Shown here piece after piece: positions 34,401 to 46,837 of a stretch of 64,000 nt of DNA. Within the stretch, counting starts at the first letter, position 1. Each line of letters opens with the position of its first letter. This DNA is from Phragmites australis (lineage: Eukaryota > Streptophyta > Magnoliopsida > Poales > Poaceae), in the NCBI RefSeq assembly GCF_958298935.1, contig NC_084923.1, forward strand, positions 37,168,501-37,232,500, read 5' to 3'. Under the pieces are notes generated by a model. The model had not been told where the DNA came from. It saw nothing but the letters and a program-made list of their open reading frames with translations, and searched no databases. The position numbers and the translations under genes were made by a program.

Positions 34401-34644
34401 TATATCTATTTTGCCGTAATTTGTAATAACTTCGTGCATGCTTAAGAACTTGTAATATAATGTTAATTACTCTTTCTTAAGTTTTGTTGTGATGTTCCAT
34501 GTTGGAAAGGCATGTGTTCTGATCTTGGGCACAAAACACATGCTGGGACTACCGGAGCGGTTTTTTCATTATTCGTTGAAGTTGTGATTAAGAAAATGAT
34601 CGAGTTAATGATTAATTAGAATACTGTTTGGACGGTTCCTCACA
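31459..34644 (+). mobile_element. Solo LTR of the Tekay-like gypsy family, TSD GAATG
   Basis: A long LTR of 3186 bases begins TGTCACGTCCC and ends GGTTCCTCACA. GAATG stands on both sides (31454-31458 and 34645-34649), so it is a clean insertion with a 5-bp target duplication. No internal coding region is present, so recombination between two LTRs has removed the body. It sits inside the reverse transcriptase gene of another gypsy copy. The same LTR is found inverted at 36900-39714 and 44498-46394. Repeated CCGGATA(A/G)TCCGG-type palindromes lie between about 32280 and 32600. Confidence 0.92.
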
Positions 34645-36899
34645 GAATGTGTGTTGATTACCGTCTGTTTAATGATTAAAGCATTCTCTTCCTCGAATTG
34701 ATATTTTGTTTGATCAATTGACCGGTGCTTGGGTTTTCTCCAAGATTGATTTGAGATTGGGCTACCACTAAATAAAGATCCGACCGGAGGATATCCCCAA
34801 AACAGCTTTCTCTACTCGTTATGGGCTTTACGAGTATACCGTTATGTCTTTCAGCCTAACCAATGCACCGACATTCTTCATGTATTTGATGAACACGGTC
34901 TTTATGGAGGAACTCGACAAGTTTGTCATAGTTTTCATCGATGACATTCTTATATACTCCAAGACTAAAGAAGAACATTCTGAGCACCTCTGAGTTATTC
35001 TTGGCCGACTTCGAGATCACCACCTCTATACCAAGTTCAGCAAGTGTGAGTTTTGGCTCAAAGAAGTCGCTTTCTGGCTCATGACTTATCCGAGAATGGA
35101 GTTGCTATAGACCCGAGCAATGTGCAAGAGGTTCTCATTTGGGTTCAGCCCAAGACTGTCACCGATCTCCAGAGTTTTTTGGACTTATGGGTTACTATCG
35201 CCGGTTCATCAAAAACATCTCCAAGATCTCCAAGCCCATGACAAAGCTTTTGAAGCAAGGAAGTGTATTTAAGTGGTCAAATGAATGTGAGTTAGCTTTC
35301 CAAACCTTGAAGAACCTTCTCACAACCGCTCTCATTCTTGCTCAACCTGAAGTGGACAATGGTTTCGATGTCTATTGCAATACTTCCCGTATATGCCTCT
35401 GATGTGTCCTCATGCAAGAAGGCAGAGTTGTTGCCTACGTTTCACGCCAATTGAAGCACCATGAAGAGAACTACCCAACCCACGACTTAGAGCTTTCGGT
35501 AGTTGTGCACGCTCTTAAGATTTAGTGTTACTATCTACTAGGCAATCTTTGTCATATCTATATGGATCACAAGAGTCTCAAATATATTTTCACCCAAGCT
35601 GACCAGATTATGAGACAAAGAAGATGGCTCGAACTGATCAAAGACTATGAGCTGGAAGTATATTACCATCCTGGCAAGGTGAATGTTGTCGCCGATGCAC
35701 TGAGCCAAAAGGCTCGATACAATTGTCTCTCGCTCAAGCCTAGGATGATTTCCGAAGGTTTGGACTTGAGATGGTTTTAGAGGGATTTATTGCTAACCTA
35801 AAGATTAGATTCACCCTCCTAGATTGAATCAAAGAAGCTCAAAGGCATGACAAGGGCATAGCCCGAATTTGAGATAAAATGAAGGAAGGCAAGACTACTT
35901 GTTTTTTCTGAAGATGATCAAGGTATCATGTGGTTTGGGAAGAGGCTAGTGGTTTAGAGGGTTGAAGCATTGAGGAAAAAGATTCTAGATGAAGCTCATG
36001 ATTCTTTATTATCCGTTCATTTGGGGAGTATCAAGATGTACCAAGACCTCAAACCAAGATTTTGGTGGATCTTTATGAAGCGTGAAATCGCTCGATATGT
36101 AGCTGAGTGTGATGTTTGCTGGAGAGTAAAGGCTGAACACCTCAAGCCAGCCGGTACGCTACAACCCTTTCCTATTCTCCCCTAGAAGTGGGAGGAGATC
36201 GATATGGATTTCATTACCGGATTACCTAAGACCTCTCGAGGGTGTGACTCGATCTGGGTCATTGTGGACCGATTGACCAAGTCAACTCATTTCTTTCCTG
36301 TCAAGATCACATACTTGGTCAAACAATATGTAGAGCTATACCTCACTTGAATTGTTTACCTTCATGGAATTTCGAAGAAGATCATCTCTGATCGAGACAC
36401 CCAATTCACCTCTCATTTCTGGAAGAGCTTTCATGAAGCCATAGGAACTGAACTCTTACATGGCACCGCCTATCATCCTCAAACCTATGGTCAAACCGAG
36501 TGGGTGAATCAAATCCTAGAAGACATGTTGCGAGCTTGTGCTCTCACATATGGGAAGAAATGGCATATGGGAAGAAGTGGGAGATTTGCTTGCCGTTTGC
36601 AGAGTTCTCCTACAACAACAGTTACCAATTGAGAATTAAAATGTCATCATTCGAAGCTCTCTATGGCTAAAGATATTGAACTTCGTTGAATTGGTCCGAG
36701 TCCGTGAAAGATCTTTCATAGGCTTGGATTTGGTCAAAGAGGCAGAAGAACATGTTTTGACCATTCACAAGTGTCTTCTCATGGCTCAATCTCGTTAGAA
36801 GAGCTATGCGGATCGCCGCCGATGAGAACTTGTGTTCGCTATTGGGGGTTTCATGTATCTCAAGGTGTCTCCTATCAGGACCCCAGCCTCAGGTTCCGC
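34645..36899 (+). pseudogene. Gypsy pol fragment: reverse transcriptase, RNase H, integrase (plus strand)
   Basis: Continues the reverse transcriptase after the solo LTR: CVDYRLFN, then [34 protein letters not shown] near 34930, and LKEVAF. RNase H follows ([21 protein letters not shown] at about 35560, HPGKVNVVADALSQKA). The integrase zinc-binding region has CDVCWRVKAEHLKPAG near 36110, and the core reads [20 protein letters not shown] and DRDTQFTSHFWKSF. Stops and frame changes occur throughout, so it is non-functional. It ends at 36899, where an LTR of the same family begins in inverted orientation. The part 5' of the reverse transcriptase and the 3' end are missing. The family is Tekay/Del-like chromovirus by its sequence and long LTR. 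Confidence 0.88.
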
Positions 36900-39714
36900 T
36901 GTGAGGAACCGTCCAAACAGTATTCTAATTAATCATTAAGTCGATCATTTACATAATCATAATTATAATGATTAATCAGAATACCATCATGATAGTCCCG
37001 ACACATGTTTTGTGTCCAAGATCAGAATACATGCCTTTCCAACATTTAACATCACAACATAGCTTAAGAAAGAGTGAGCAATTAACATTATATTACAAAT
37101 TCTTAAGCATTCAACCATTTACAACAATTTACATAAAAAAAGATAAACTACGCAGTGGAAGAATTAAAAACTAACAAAAACAAAAACACTGGTGGAGCTA
37201 TATACCCTTAGGCTCCACCCAAAATCTTGTCACACGAGTAGATGACGCTATTCTTGCCCGCCACTAGCATCCGCGAACATGATGTAGCAAGAAACTAACA
37301 TTTTCTTGCCTACAACCTGAAAGAACAACGTGAGTACGAAGGTACTCGCAAGACTTAATCCATATAGGGTACATATAATAACCCAACTCTAAGGATTATG
37401 CATTTGAGTATTTAGCAAGAATAGGCCACAAGGTTAAGTAATTTCATATACGGTAGCAATCTTAAGACCTATGTGTGAGCACCTATACTTAACAAAACAA
37501 CCCCTTTGAACACCAACTGAAGTATAAATGTAATTGAAAACATAACAAACATATATACGAAAATAGAACCATCTCAACCGCAACCCAACATACCAAACCA
37601 TCACTCCTCATTCATGACTCTACGACCGATGCGGATGGACGGAAGCATGCTCATAACCGAGAGTGTCTCAATTCGAATTGGTTTTACACCTGTAGGGGAA
37701 TACTCCTAGACCCACACAAAATGAGACCACGGTGCACACAATCCATGAGTTGCGAGTGATGATTCATGTATCAATCGTTTCAGGTAACCACCCTGAACCT
37801 TTGTTCCCATGTCGAGTAATGTGGATGCCACCTAAATCCCATGTGTACCATGACTTATCGGTATAATCTCAGGCACCCCTAACAGCATTCCCGCTCACAT
37901 CTCGACACATAGGCCAAATGAACGCGATGACTTACGGTACTTCCGTCCCATATCTGAGTATGTGGTATGTATGGAAAGGTGCTAAAGCCAACGACACCGA
38001 TGGACGGTGATTAATAGATGCAAGCGGTCTATGACATCCGGGCTCCTCTCCTGAACTACCCCTAGCATTGCTCGCATCTAGTCTTATCCTCACATTTCAT
38101 ACATCTCAATATCATCATTGTATTTGTCAATAATAAGTAATTCCTAAGCATATCGAACAAACTTGTAGTTAGACATCAACAATATTATCAAGGCTATAAG
38201 AATATGGATAAACAACAACTCAAGGTAGAGGTGATGCAATCAACATAGGTTCTACCCATATAAGCCCGATATCAACTCACTAAACATGCAACCATACATA
38301 AGCAATAATTTATCAATTTAGACTTCATTCAGTTTGAACCAAAGGGTACAATATGCTTAGATACTTTCCTTGCTGATTTCCTTCAATTCGGGATCCAACA
38401 TCAAACCCCTTCACGAAAACCGTTACACTCCGGTTCGACGATCACTAAAGAAAAAAATGCATCACAATAAGTATATGATGAAATGCCATAAAATATGCTT
38501 TATAATGCATCAAAACATTTTTCCTAGTTAGAAAAAGTCATAAGAAGACTAGCAAAATTAGTTTCACCAATTTTAGGCTTGTAAAGAATTAACGGTGAAT
38601 TAATGAAGCATTAAACTAATTACTTTATCTTAGAAAGTTACTTAATTATTTCATGGCTGGGGATATTTTTATAATAGTTAGAGAAGGTTATTATTAAACC
38701 AACAAAATTGGTTCCATAGTTTTTGGAGCTATAGAGAATTTATTATGAATTTTACAAGTTTTAGCAAAGAAAATAAAAAAGAAAAAAGTTTGATGAACAA
38801 TATAATTTGGAGGTTCCGAGTTCACCGAGTTCTGGAACTTCCGGGTGAACCTCTGAGTGGGGTTCCTCGGGTATTTGTGGCTAGGATCACACGAAATCTC
38901 TAGGTTGTGACCCGGAACCTCCGGTTGAGGTCAGAAATGTTGATTTTCGCCGGGGATCTCTCCGGCAACGATTCTGGCGGCTTTTGGGTTTGGGATTTTG
39001 GACCTAGAGCATCATATTAACCTCCTCTACCACGTAGGATAACATGAATAAGCCGAAAATGACCGAAACTCGGCTATTGCCTCCAATGGTGGCGGTGGCC
39101 ATTGTTGAACTCTTTTGAGCTCGATGTCGGTAGAACCGGCTATGGGAATGAAATGGGAGGGGGTTGGAGTGCTCACCACGCCCTAGCAAGCTTTTAGCTC
39201 AGCCGTAGGAGTTGGGGAAGGACCGGAGCTTGAGATGACATTGGGGAGGTGGTGGTCGGCTTGAGGAGGAAGAAGAGGTGGATGAGGTGCTTGAGCTCAA
39301 CGGGGAGGATGACCTTCGACCGGCTACGGTGGGGGACCTCACCGGGGAACTCCTCCATGGCCTCCCCTTTCTTCTCCTTCTTCTCTTGGCTCGGTTGGGG
39401 AGGGAGAGATCCGGTGGGAGAGGGAGAGAGTGAGAATTAGAGAGAGAGGGAGTGGGTGGGTGAGTGAGGGAGGGGGCTGCTACTCTAGAGAGAGGGAGGT
39501 GAGGTGGTAGGGCCAGTCAGCTAGGTGGGCCCCACATGCTAGAGAAAGAAGGTGTAGATTTAATTCTTTCTCTCTGGAATTTTCTTTCACTTGCCTGATT
39601 GACTCAAAACGAGGTATTCTAGTACTCTAAAATAAAATTTCTCAAAAATTAGACATGATGCTTATGATACATAATTATGCTTAAATACGTGATTATAAGT
39701 TTTGGGTTGTGACA
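36900..39714 (-). mobile_element. 3' LTR of minus-strand Tekay-like gypsy element A
   Basis: On the minus strand it begins TGTCACAACCC (39714) and ends GGTTCCTCACA (36900), 2815 bases. The purine-rich tract of the element lies directly beside it on the minus strand (ttttagcggggaggat, about 39715-39730), as expected for a 3' LTR. The outer flank (tccgc) does not match either flank of the opposite LTR. Confidence 0.88.
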
Positions 39715-42700
39715 ATCCTCCCCGCTAAAATAATCTCGTCTCGAGATTAGGTATGAGCCGGGGAATAGTACGATGAATCTAGGAACCTCGTTGTAAGAAG
39801 ATACCATGCTTGTGAGAAATGAAATCTAATATAATACTTACAGGTTGGAGAAGAACTCGGGGTAATTGGCACAGAGCCGATATTCATGTTCCCACGTCAT
39901 TGAACCTTGAGGAACTTAATTGATTTGCTTCGCGTCTTCCATTCCATTTCATCAAGGATGCAGACTGGAAGCTTGCGATAGGAAAGATCCGGCTGCAATT
40001 CTTGATTTGCAACCTCAATGACATCGGCTGGGACTCGAAGGCACTTCTTCAATTGCGAGACATGGAAGACGTCATGCACGAAAGAGGGATGGAGGTAGCT
40101 CCAACTGATAAGCCACCTCGGCACACCGGGCAATGACTCGAAAAAGGCCCACATAACGAGGCGCTAACTTTCCCTTTATCTAAAAACACTGTGTTCTTCT
40201 GAGGTGAGAACCTTAAGATAGAACAAGTCCCCAATGTCAAACACAAGTTCTTATCAGCGGCGATCCGCATAGCTCTTCCATCGAGACTGAGCCGTGAGGG
40301 AGCACTTCCGAATAGTCAGAATATACTCTTCTGCTCTTTGACCAAATCGGGGCCTTCAATGATGCCCGACATCTTTGGCCATAGAGAGCTTCAAACGGTG
40401 AAATTTTAATACTTAATTGATAGCTATTGTTGTAGGAGAATTCCGCAAATGACACGCATATGTCCCACTTTTTCCCATATGTGAGAACACATGCTCAGAG
40501 CATGTCTTCCAGGATTTGATTCACTCTCTCAGTTTGACCGTCGGTTTGAGGATGATATGCAGTGCTTTGGAAGAACTTGGTTCCCATTGCTTGATGAAGG
40601 CTCTTCCAGAAATGAGAGGTGAACTGAGTGTCTCGATTGAAGATGATTTTCTTTAGAATCCCTTGGAGACACAATTCAAGTGAGATATATCTCTTCATAA
40701 TCCTTGGCACTGTATCGAGTCTTCACAGGGAGGAAATGTGCAGATTTCATGAGATGATTCATGATGACCCAAATCTAGTCATACCCATGTGAAGTCCTTG
40801 GCAAACCGGTAATGAAATCCATACCGATCTTCTCCCACTTCTAGGAGGGAATAGGTAGGGGTTGGAGCGTACCGGCCGGCTTGAGGTGTTCGGCCTTCAC
40901 CCTCCAGCGAACATCACACTTGGCAACATATCGAGTGACTTCGCGCTTCATGCGGGTCCACCAAAATCTGAGCTTAAGGTCCTAGTACATCTCGGTACTC
41001 CCTGGATAAATGGACAACAACGAATCATAAGCTTCGTCCATAATCTTCTTTCCTAGCTCTAGAACTTTGGGGACCACTAGTCTCTTCATGAACCACAATA
41101 CCCCTTTGTTGTCCAGGGTAAAACATTTGACTTGCCCTTCCTTGAGCTTGCCACAGATCCTCTCCATGCCTCTGTCTTTCTTCTCAGCCTCTTTGATTTG
41201 GTTGATGAGGGTTAATCTTATCTCCAAGTTGGAGAAATAACCCTCCGGAACCATCTCGAGTCCAAGTCTCTAGAAATCATCACAAAGGATGGAGCTCTCA
41301 GGCGAGACCATAACACAATTGCACTGAGCTTTCTGGCTCAAGGTATCGGCAACAACGTTTGCCTTTCCTGGATGGTAATGGACCTCCAACTCATAGTCCT
41401 TGATTAGCTCAATTCATCTCCTTCGCCTAATGTTGAGATTGTCTTGGGTGAAAATATATTTGAGGCTCTTATGGTCAGTGTAAATGTTACACACATTCCC
41501 AAGGAGATAGTGATGCCAAATCTTCAAGGTGTGTACTACCACTGCAAGCTCTAGATCATGAGTGAGGTAATTCTCTTCATGTGGCTTCAACTAGCGTGAA
41601 GCATAGACAACCACGCGACCCTCTTGCATGAGAACACAACTGAGCCCGATATGAGAGGCATCACAATATACATCAAAGCTCTTGTGAACATACAATTGTG
41701 CTAGAACTGGTACTGTGGAGAGACAAGACTTCAAAGTCTGGAAAGCCGCTTCACACGCCTCGGACCATTCGAACTTGACATTCTTCTTCAATAATTCGGT
41801 CATGGGCTTGGTGATCTTGGAGAAGTTGCCGATAAACCAACGGTAATAACCCGCAAGTTTGAGAAAACTCCAAATATCGGTGACACTCCGAGGTTGCACC
41901 CAATGGAGCATATCATACACCTTGCTCGGATCAACCATGACACCACCTTTAGAAAGAACGTATCCGAGGAAAGAGACTTCCTTCAGCCAGAGGGCACACT
42001 TGCTAAACTTGAAATAAAAATGATGCTCCTGAAGTCTCTCAAGAATGACACGGAGGTGAGCAGCATGTTCTTCGGTCTTGGAGTAAATGAGAATGTCGTC
42101 AATGAACACCATGACAAACCGATCAAGCTCCTCCATGAAAATTGTGTTCATCAAATACATAAAGTATGCCGGCACTTTGGTCAGGCCGAAGGATATAACA
42201 GTATATTCGTATAGTCTGTAGCGAGAAGAGAAAGTTGTCTTTAGAGTGTCCTCCTTCCAGGTTTTTATTTGACGATAGCCCGACCTCAAGTCAATTTTAG
42301 AGAAAACAAGGGCACCCATCAACTGATCGAACAAAATGTCAATCCAAGGAAGCATATACTTGTTCTTGATAGTGACCGCGTTCAAAGGGCGGTAGTCAAC
42401 ACACATTTGCAAAGACTAATCCTTCTTCTTCACAAAGAGCGGGCATCCCCAAGGTGAGGAGCTTAGACGAATGGAACCTTTTGCAAGTAATTCATAAATT
42501 TGATTCTTTAACTCTGCCAACTCATTCTGCAGCATTTGATAAGACCTTTTGAATATGGGAGTTGTTCCAGGGACAAGCTCAATGGAGAATTTCACTTCTT
42601 GGTCAGGTGGCATTTTGGACAACTCGTCCGAAAAGATATCCAGGTACTCTCACACCACAACAATATTGGCAAGATCCATGGAGATGGCACCCTCCATTGC

Positions 42701-43150
42701 TTAGAGGTGGTGACCACCCTCATCAAGGCATAAAGCGTCTCGATCACCGAAAGAACTTGTGGGAAAAGTGACTTCATTTATGAAAATCCGTGCATCCCAA
42801 AAAAAACCCTCCTACAATATCTTTCCACTGGGTGACGCGATGAGATAGGGAGTGCGCATGGCTTGGATGGCAAATGCATGGGTCGTGGCACAACTCCGCT
42901 TGATAAAAGAATGAGAAGCCCCAGAATCGAAGAGCACTTTCACTAGGTGAGAGTTGATGGGGAGCGTGCTTAATAGCACCCTAACTTCCTTCTGGGCTTT
43001 CTCAATGGTGTTCGTGTTGATATTCCCCTGCTTCAGAGCAGGGACCTTCCGTGACCCACGAGGTGGGTATTTACCACACCATCTTGCTTTGGGCAATGGC
43101 AACACTTGGCAAGGTGCCCAACTTGGCCGCACTTTTAGCATGGATGTCCC
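39715..43150 (-). pseudogene. Gypsy element A pol: protease, reverse transcriptase, RNase H, integrase, chromodomain
   Basis: In transcription order on the minus strand the first part is the protease: VLFDSGASHSFI at about 42930. The reverse transcriptase follows, with [14 protein letters not shown] then an in-frame stop, and an uninterrupted stretch of 273 residues (41591-42412) carrying [11 protein letters not shown], the active site [10 protein letters not shown] (residues 102-111) and [17 protein letters not shown]. RNase H sits near 41330-41590. The integrase zinc finger and core lie between about 40500 and 41100 (QFTSHFWKSLHQAMGTKFFQ, TAYHPQTDGQTERVNQILED). A post-integrase block, HDVFHVSQLKKCLRVP, sits at about 40080. 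The start of a chromodomain, VCILDEMEWKTRSKSIKFLK, is at 39897-39960, frame-shifted at its end. Multiple stops make it inactive. A chromodomain places the family among chromoviruses, probably Tekay. Confidence 0.9.
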
Positions 43151-44230
43151 TTTCCACGATATGAGTTGATTCTACGAATCTTCACAATTTCTTGGGATTG
43201 CCCTTGGGAAGAAGAAGAATGGGCCAAGCACATATATTGGGGAGGTACCATGGTCACCGCATGAGATAGAAGTGATTGTCTTGCACACAATTGTTGCTCA
43301 TTGTCTCCATCAGAAAATTATTCCTCCCTCTTGCGCTTCTTTTCATCTTGATGTTTCTTCATTTTGTACTCCACCATGATTGACTTACTCACCAACATGT
43401 TGAAATCATCAAAGTTATGGGTGGATTGCTTCTTTTGCATCTTCGTGCAAAGCCCGTCCATAAAGTACTCTTGTTTGTGCTTGTCATGGAGACGTATTCA
43501 GGTGCATACTGGGCCAAAGAGTTGAACTCCTGCATGTAATCCATCACGGACTTGTCTCTTTGCTTGATGCTGAGGAACTTGTGCTTCTTGATGTCCCTCA
43601 CACCTTTAGGGATTTGGAAAGCACGAAAAGCCATGTGGAGTTCCACCCAAGTGATGTGGTAGCCACGGGCTTGCATGGCGAGGTAGCTCTACCACCATGC
43701 CCGGCTGCGCCTTGAAGTAGATGGGTGGCATATCGGACCTTTTCATGGTCGTCACACTGCACAAGAGCAAGCTTTTGCTTAATGGTGTGAAGTCTATCAT
43801 CAGTATCACTGGGGTCTTCGACGCGGGTGAAGACAAGAGGTTGGGTGTGGAGGAATTCAAAGAAACGAGATGTGCAAAAAGAGCAATAGGAAAAAAAAAG
43901 AAAGTATGCTCGGTCCCTATATACACGTTTCTTTCTCGAGTGCATCACTTCCCAACAAGCATCAAAATCACAATCATCACTCTTCGTACAAAAAAGAAAA
44001 AGTTTTCGCACGAATGATGCTTGTGCAACTCGCCGCACAAGCGATGTTTCATACGTTGTTGCTAATGTATTTACTTCTCGTACCTTCACCTTATGGGATA
44101 CCCCATGTAATCGCTGCATGGGTAGGCGATCATAACTACCATCGTATGGTGGATGTTCATACATTATTGCTAACATATTCACTTCCCGTACCATCACTGT
44201 ACGAGACACACCAGGCCTCTACCTCGCATT
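43151..44230 (-). pseudogene. Gypsy element A gag
   Basis: The capsid-type segments DRLHTIKQKLALVQCDDHEK (near 43800), HITWVELHMAFRAFQIPKGV and MDYMQEFNSLAQYAPEYV (43389-43676) match Tekay gag. The frame shifts near 43680, between the two. A CCHC zinc-knuckle-like region (CGQVGHLAKC) lies near 43100-43130, directly before protease but out of frame with it. Toward the N-terminal side, bases about 44051-44092 and 44159-44199 are an imperfect direct repeat 108 bases apart. Confidence 0.8.
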
Positions 44231-44479
44231 GGTTAAGCCCCCAATATTCAGCTCCATCGAGATGCGTTCCTTACCTTTTTCATTAATGCAACAACCAAAA
44301 ATTTTGAACCCAAATGACCTAAGTGCCGCAAATAACAACACATTACACTTAGGGGCATAATATAGCAAGTTCATACATATTAACCAAAGGAGGTACAAAA
44401 TAATTTTAGTGAGTTATTTAAGTGAAGTTGACACACTTACTAAACAACGTCCTAATTATGTTTAGGTACTTCATTAAAC

Positions 44480-44497
44480 CAAGCTCTGATGTCACGC
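44480..44497 (-). other. Primer-binding site of gypsy element A
   Basis: Directly inside the LTR, the minus strand reads gcgtgacatcagagcttg. It resembles the usual initiator-methionine tRNA complement of plant LTR retrotransposons (tggtatcagagc) with changes. Its position fixes 44498-46394 as the 5' LTR of element A. Confidence 0.7.
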
Positions 44498-46394
44498 TGT
44501 GAGGAACTGTTCAAACAGTATTCTAATTAATCATTAAGTCGATCATTTACATAATCATAACTATATTGATTAATCAGAATACCGTCCTGGTAGTCCCGGC
44601 ACGTGTTTTGTACCCAAGATCGAAACACATGCCTTTCCAACATATAACATCATAACAAAGCTTAAGAAATGGTGAGCAATTAATATTATACTACAAATTC
44701 TTAAGCATTCAACCATTTACAATAATTTACATCAAAAGACATAAACTACACCATGAAAGAATTAAAACCTAACAACAACAAAAATACCGATAGAACCATA
44801 TGCCCTTAGGCTCCACCCAAAACCTCACCACACGAGTAGACGACACTACTCTTGCTTGCCACCGGTATCGGCGGACATGAAGTAGCCAGAAACTAACCTT
44901 TCCTCGCCTGCAACCTGAAAGACCAGTGTGATTATGAAGGTACTAACAAGACTTAATCCATATAGGGTACATTTAATAACCCGACTCCAAGGATTATGCA
45001 TTTGGGTATTTAGCAAGAATAGGCAACAAGGTTAAGTGATTTCATATGCGCTAGCAATCTTAAGACCTATGTGTGAGCACCTATACTTAACCAAGCAGCC
45101 CCTTTCTTTTTTGTTAAATACCAATTGAAGTGTAAATGTAATTGGAAACATAGTAAACATATATACGAAAACAGAGCCATCTCAACCTTAACCCAACGTA
45201 CCAAACCATCACCCCTCATTCATGACTCTAAGACCGATACGGATGGACGGAACATAACAGAGAGCATGAAAATATTTTTCCTTGTTAGAAAAAGTCATAA
45301 GAAGACTAGCAAAATTAGTTTCACCAATTTTGGATTTCCAAAGAATTAACGGTGAATTAATGAAGCTTTAACCTAATTAATGTATCTCAGAAAGTTAATT
45401 AATTATTTCATGGCTGGGGATATTTTTAATAAGTAGAGGAGGTTATTATGAAACAAAAAAAATAGTTTTATAATTTTTGGAGCTACAAAGAATTTATTAT
45501 AAATTTATAAGTTTCAGCAAAGAAAACAAAAAAAAAACGTCTATGGTGATGTCAGAAATACTGATTTTTATCAGGGATCGAACCTCCGGGTGAGGTCAGA
45601 AATGGTGATTTTTATCAGGGATCTCTCCCGCAACGATTATGGTGGCTTTTGTGGTAGGGATTTTGGACATAGAGCATCATCTTGACCTCCTCTACCAAGT
45701 AGGATGACATACATGAGCCGAAAACGACTGAAACTTGGCTATTTCCTCTAATGGTGGCAACGGCCATTGTTGAGCTCTTTTGAGCTCAATGTCGGTAGAT
45801 CTGGCCATGAAAATGAAATGGGACGGGGTTGGGGTGCTCACCACACCCTAGCAAGCTTGTAGCTTGGCTGTAGAAGTTGGGGAAGGGCTGGAGCTTGAGA
45901 TGACATCAGGGAGGGTGGTGGTAGGCTTGAGGAGGAAGAAGAGGTAGCCAAGGTGCTTGAGCTCGATGGGGAGGATGACCTTTGGTGGGCTACGGTGGGG
46001 GAGCTCACCAGGGACCTCCTCCATGGCCTCCCCTTTCTTCTTCTTCTTCTCTTGGCTCAGTTAGCGAGGGAGAGAGTAGGTGGGAGAGGGAGATAGTGAG
46101 AATGAGAGAGAGGGAGTGGGTGGGTAAGTGATGGAGAGAGCACAGGTGGGGTAGGGGCCTGCTACTGTGGAGAGAGGGAGGTGAGGTGGTGGGGCTGACA
46201 AGCTAGGTGGGCCCCACCTACTAGAGAAAAAGGTGCAAATTCAATTCTTTCTCTCCTAAATTTTCTTCTCCTGCCCGATTGACTCAAAACGAGGTGTTCT
46301 AGTACTTTAAAATAAAATTGCTCAATAATTCGATATGATGCTTCTGATGCATAATTATGCTCAAATACGTTATTACGGGTTTCGGGCTATGACA
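44498..46394 (-). mobile_element. LTR shared by gypsy element A (5' LTR) and element C (3' LTR)
   Basis: This is the same family as the LTR at 36900-39714 but 1897 bases long, with a large internal deletion (near 45260). It ends GAACAGTTCCTCACA-like on the inside of A and begins TGTCATAGCCCG on the other side. There it is directly followed, at 46395, by the purine tract and 3' coding end of another minus-strand copy. It thus forms the middle LTR of an LTR-body-LTR-body array. Confidence 0.85.
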
Positions 46395-46837
46395 AACCCC
46401 CTACCCCCCTTAAAAGAATCTCGTTCTGAGATAAGGTACGAGTCGGGGAATAGTACGATTAATTTAGGAACCATGTTGGGAGAATATACCATGCATGTGA
46501 GAAATGGAATATAATACAATACTTACAGGTTGGAGAAGAACTCAGGGTAATCGACACGAAGCTGATCTTCACGTTCCCACGTCATTTTATCTTCAGAGTG
46601 ATTACTCCATTGAACATTGAGGAACTTGAATGATTTGTGTCGCATCTTCCATTCCGTTTCATCAAGGATGTGGACTGGAAGCTCACGATAGTAAAGATCT
46701 AGCTACAATTATTGGTTTGCAACCTAAATGACCTCGGTTGGGACTCGAAGGCACTTCTACAATTGCGATACATGGAAGACATCGTGCACGGTGGAGAGGG
46801 ATGGAGGTAGCTCCAACTGATAAGCCACCTCGCCATG
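46395..46837 (-). pseudogene. Gypsy element C, 3' coding end with chromodomain
   Basis: On the minus strand the frame reads FKFLNVQWSNHSEDKMTWER, then EDQLRVDYPEFFSNL and a stop at 46523-46525. This is the intact C-terminal chromodomain of the Tekay-like polyprotein, better preserved than in element A. It is cut at 46832 by a solo LTR of another family and resumes at 49986. Confidence 0.88.
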
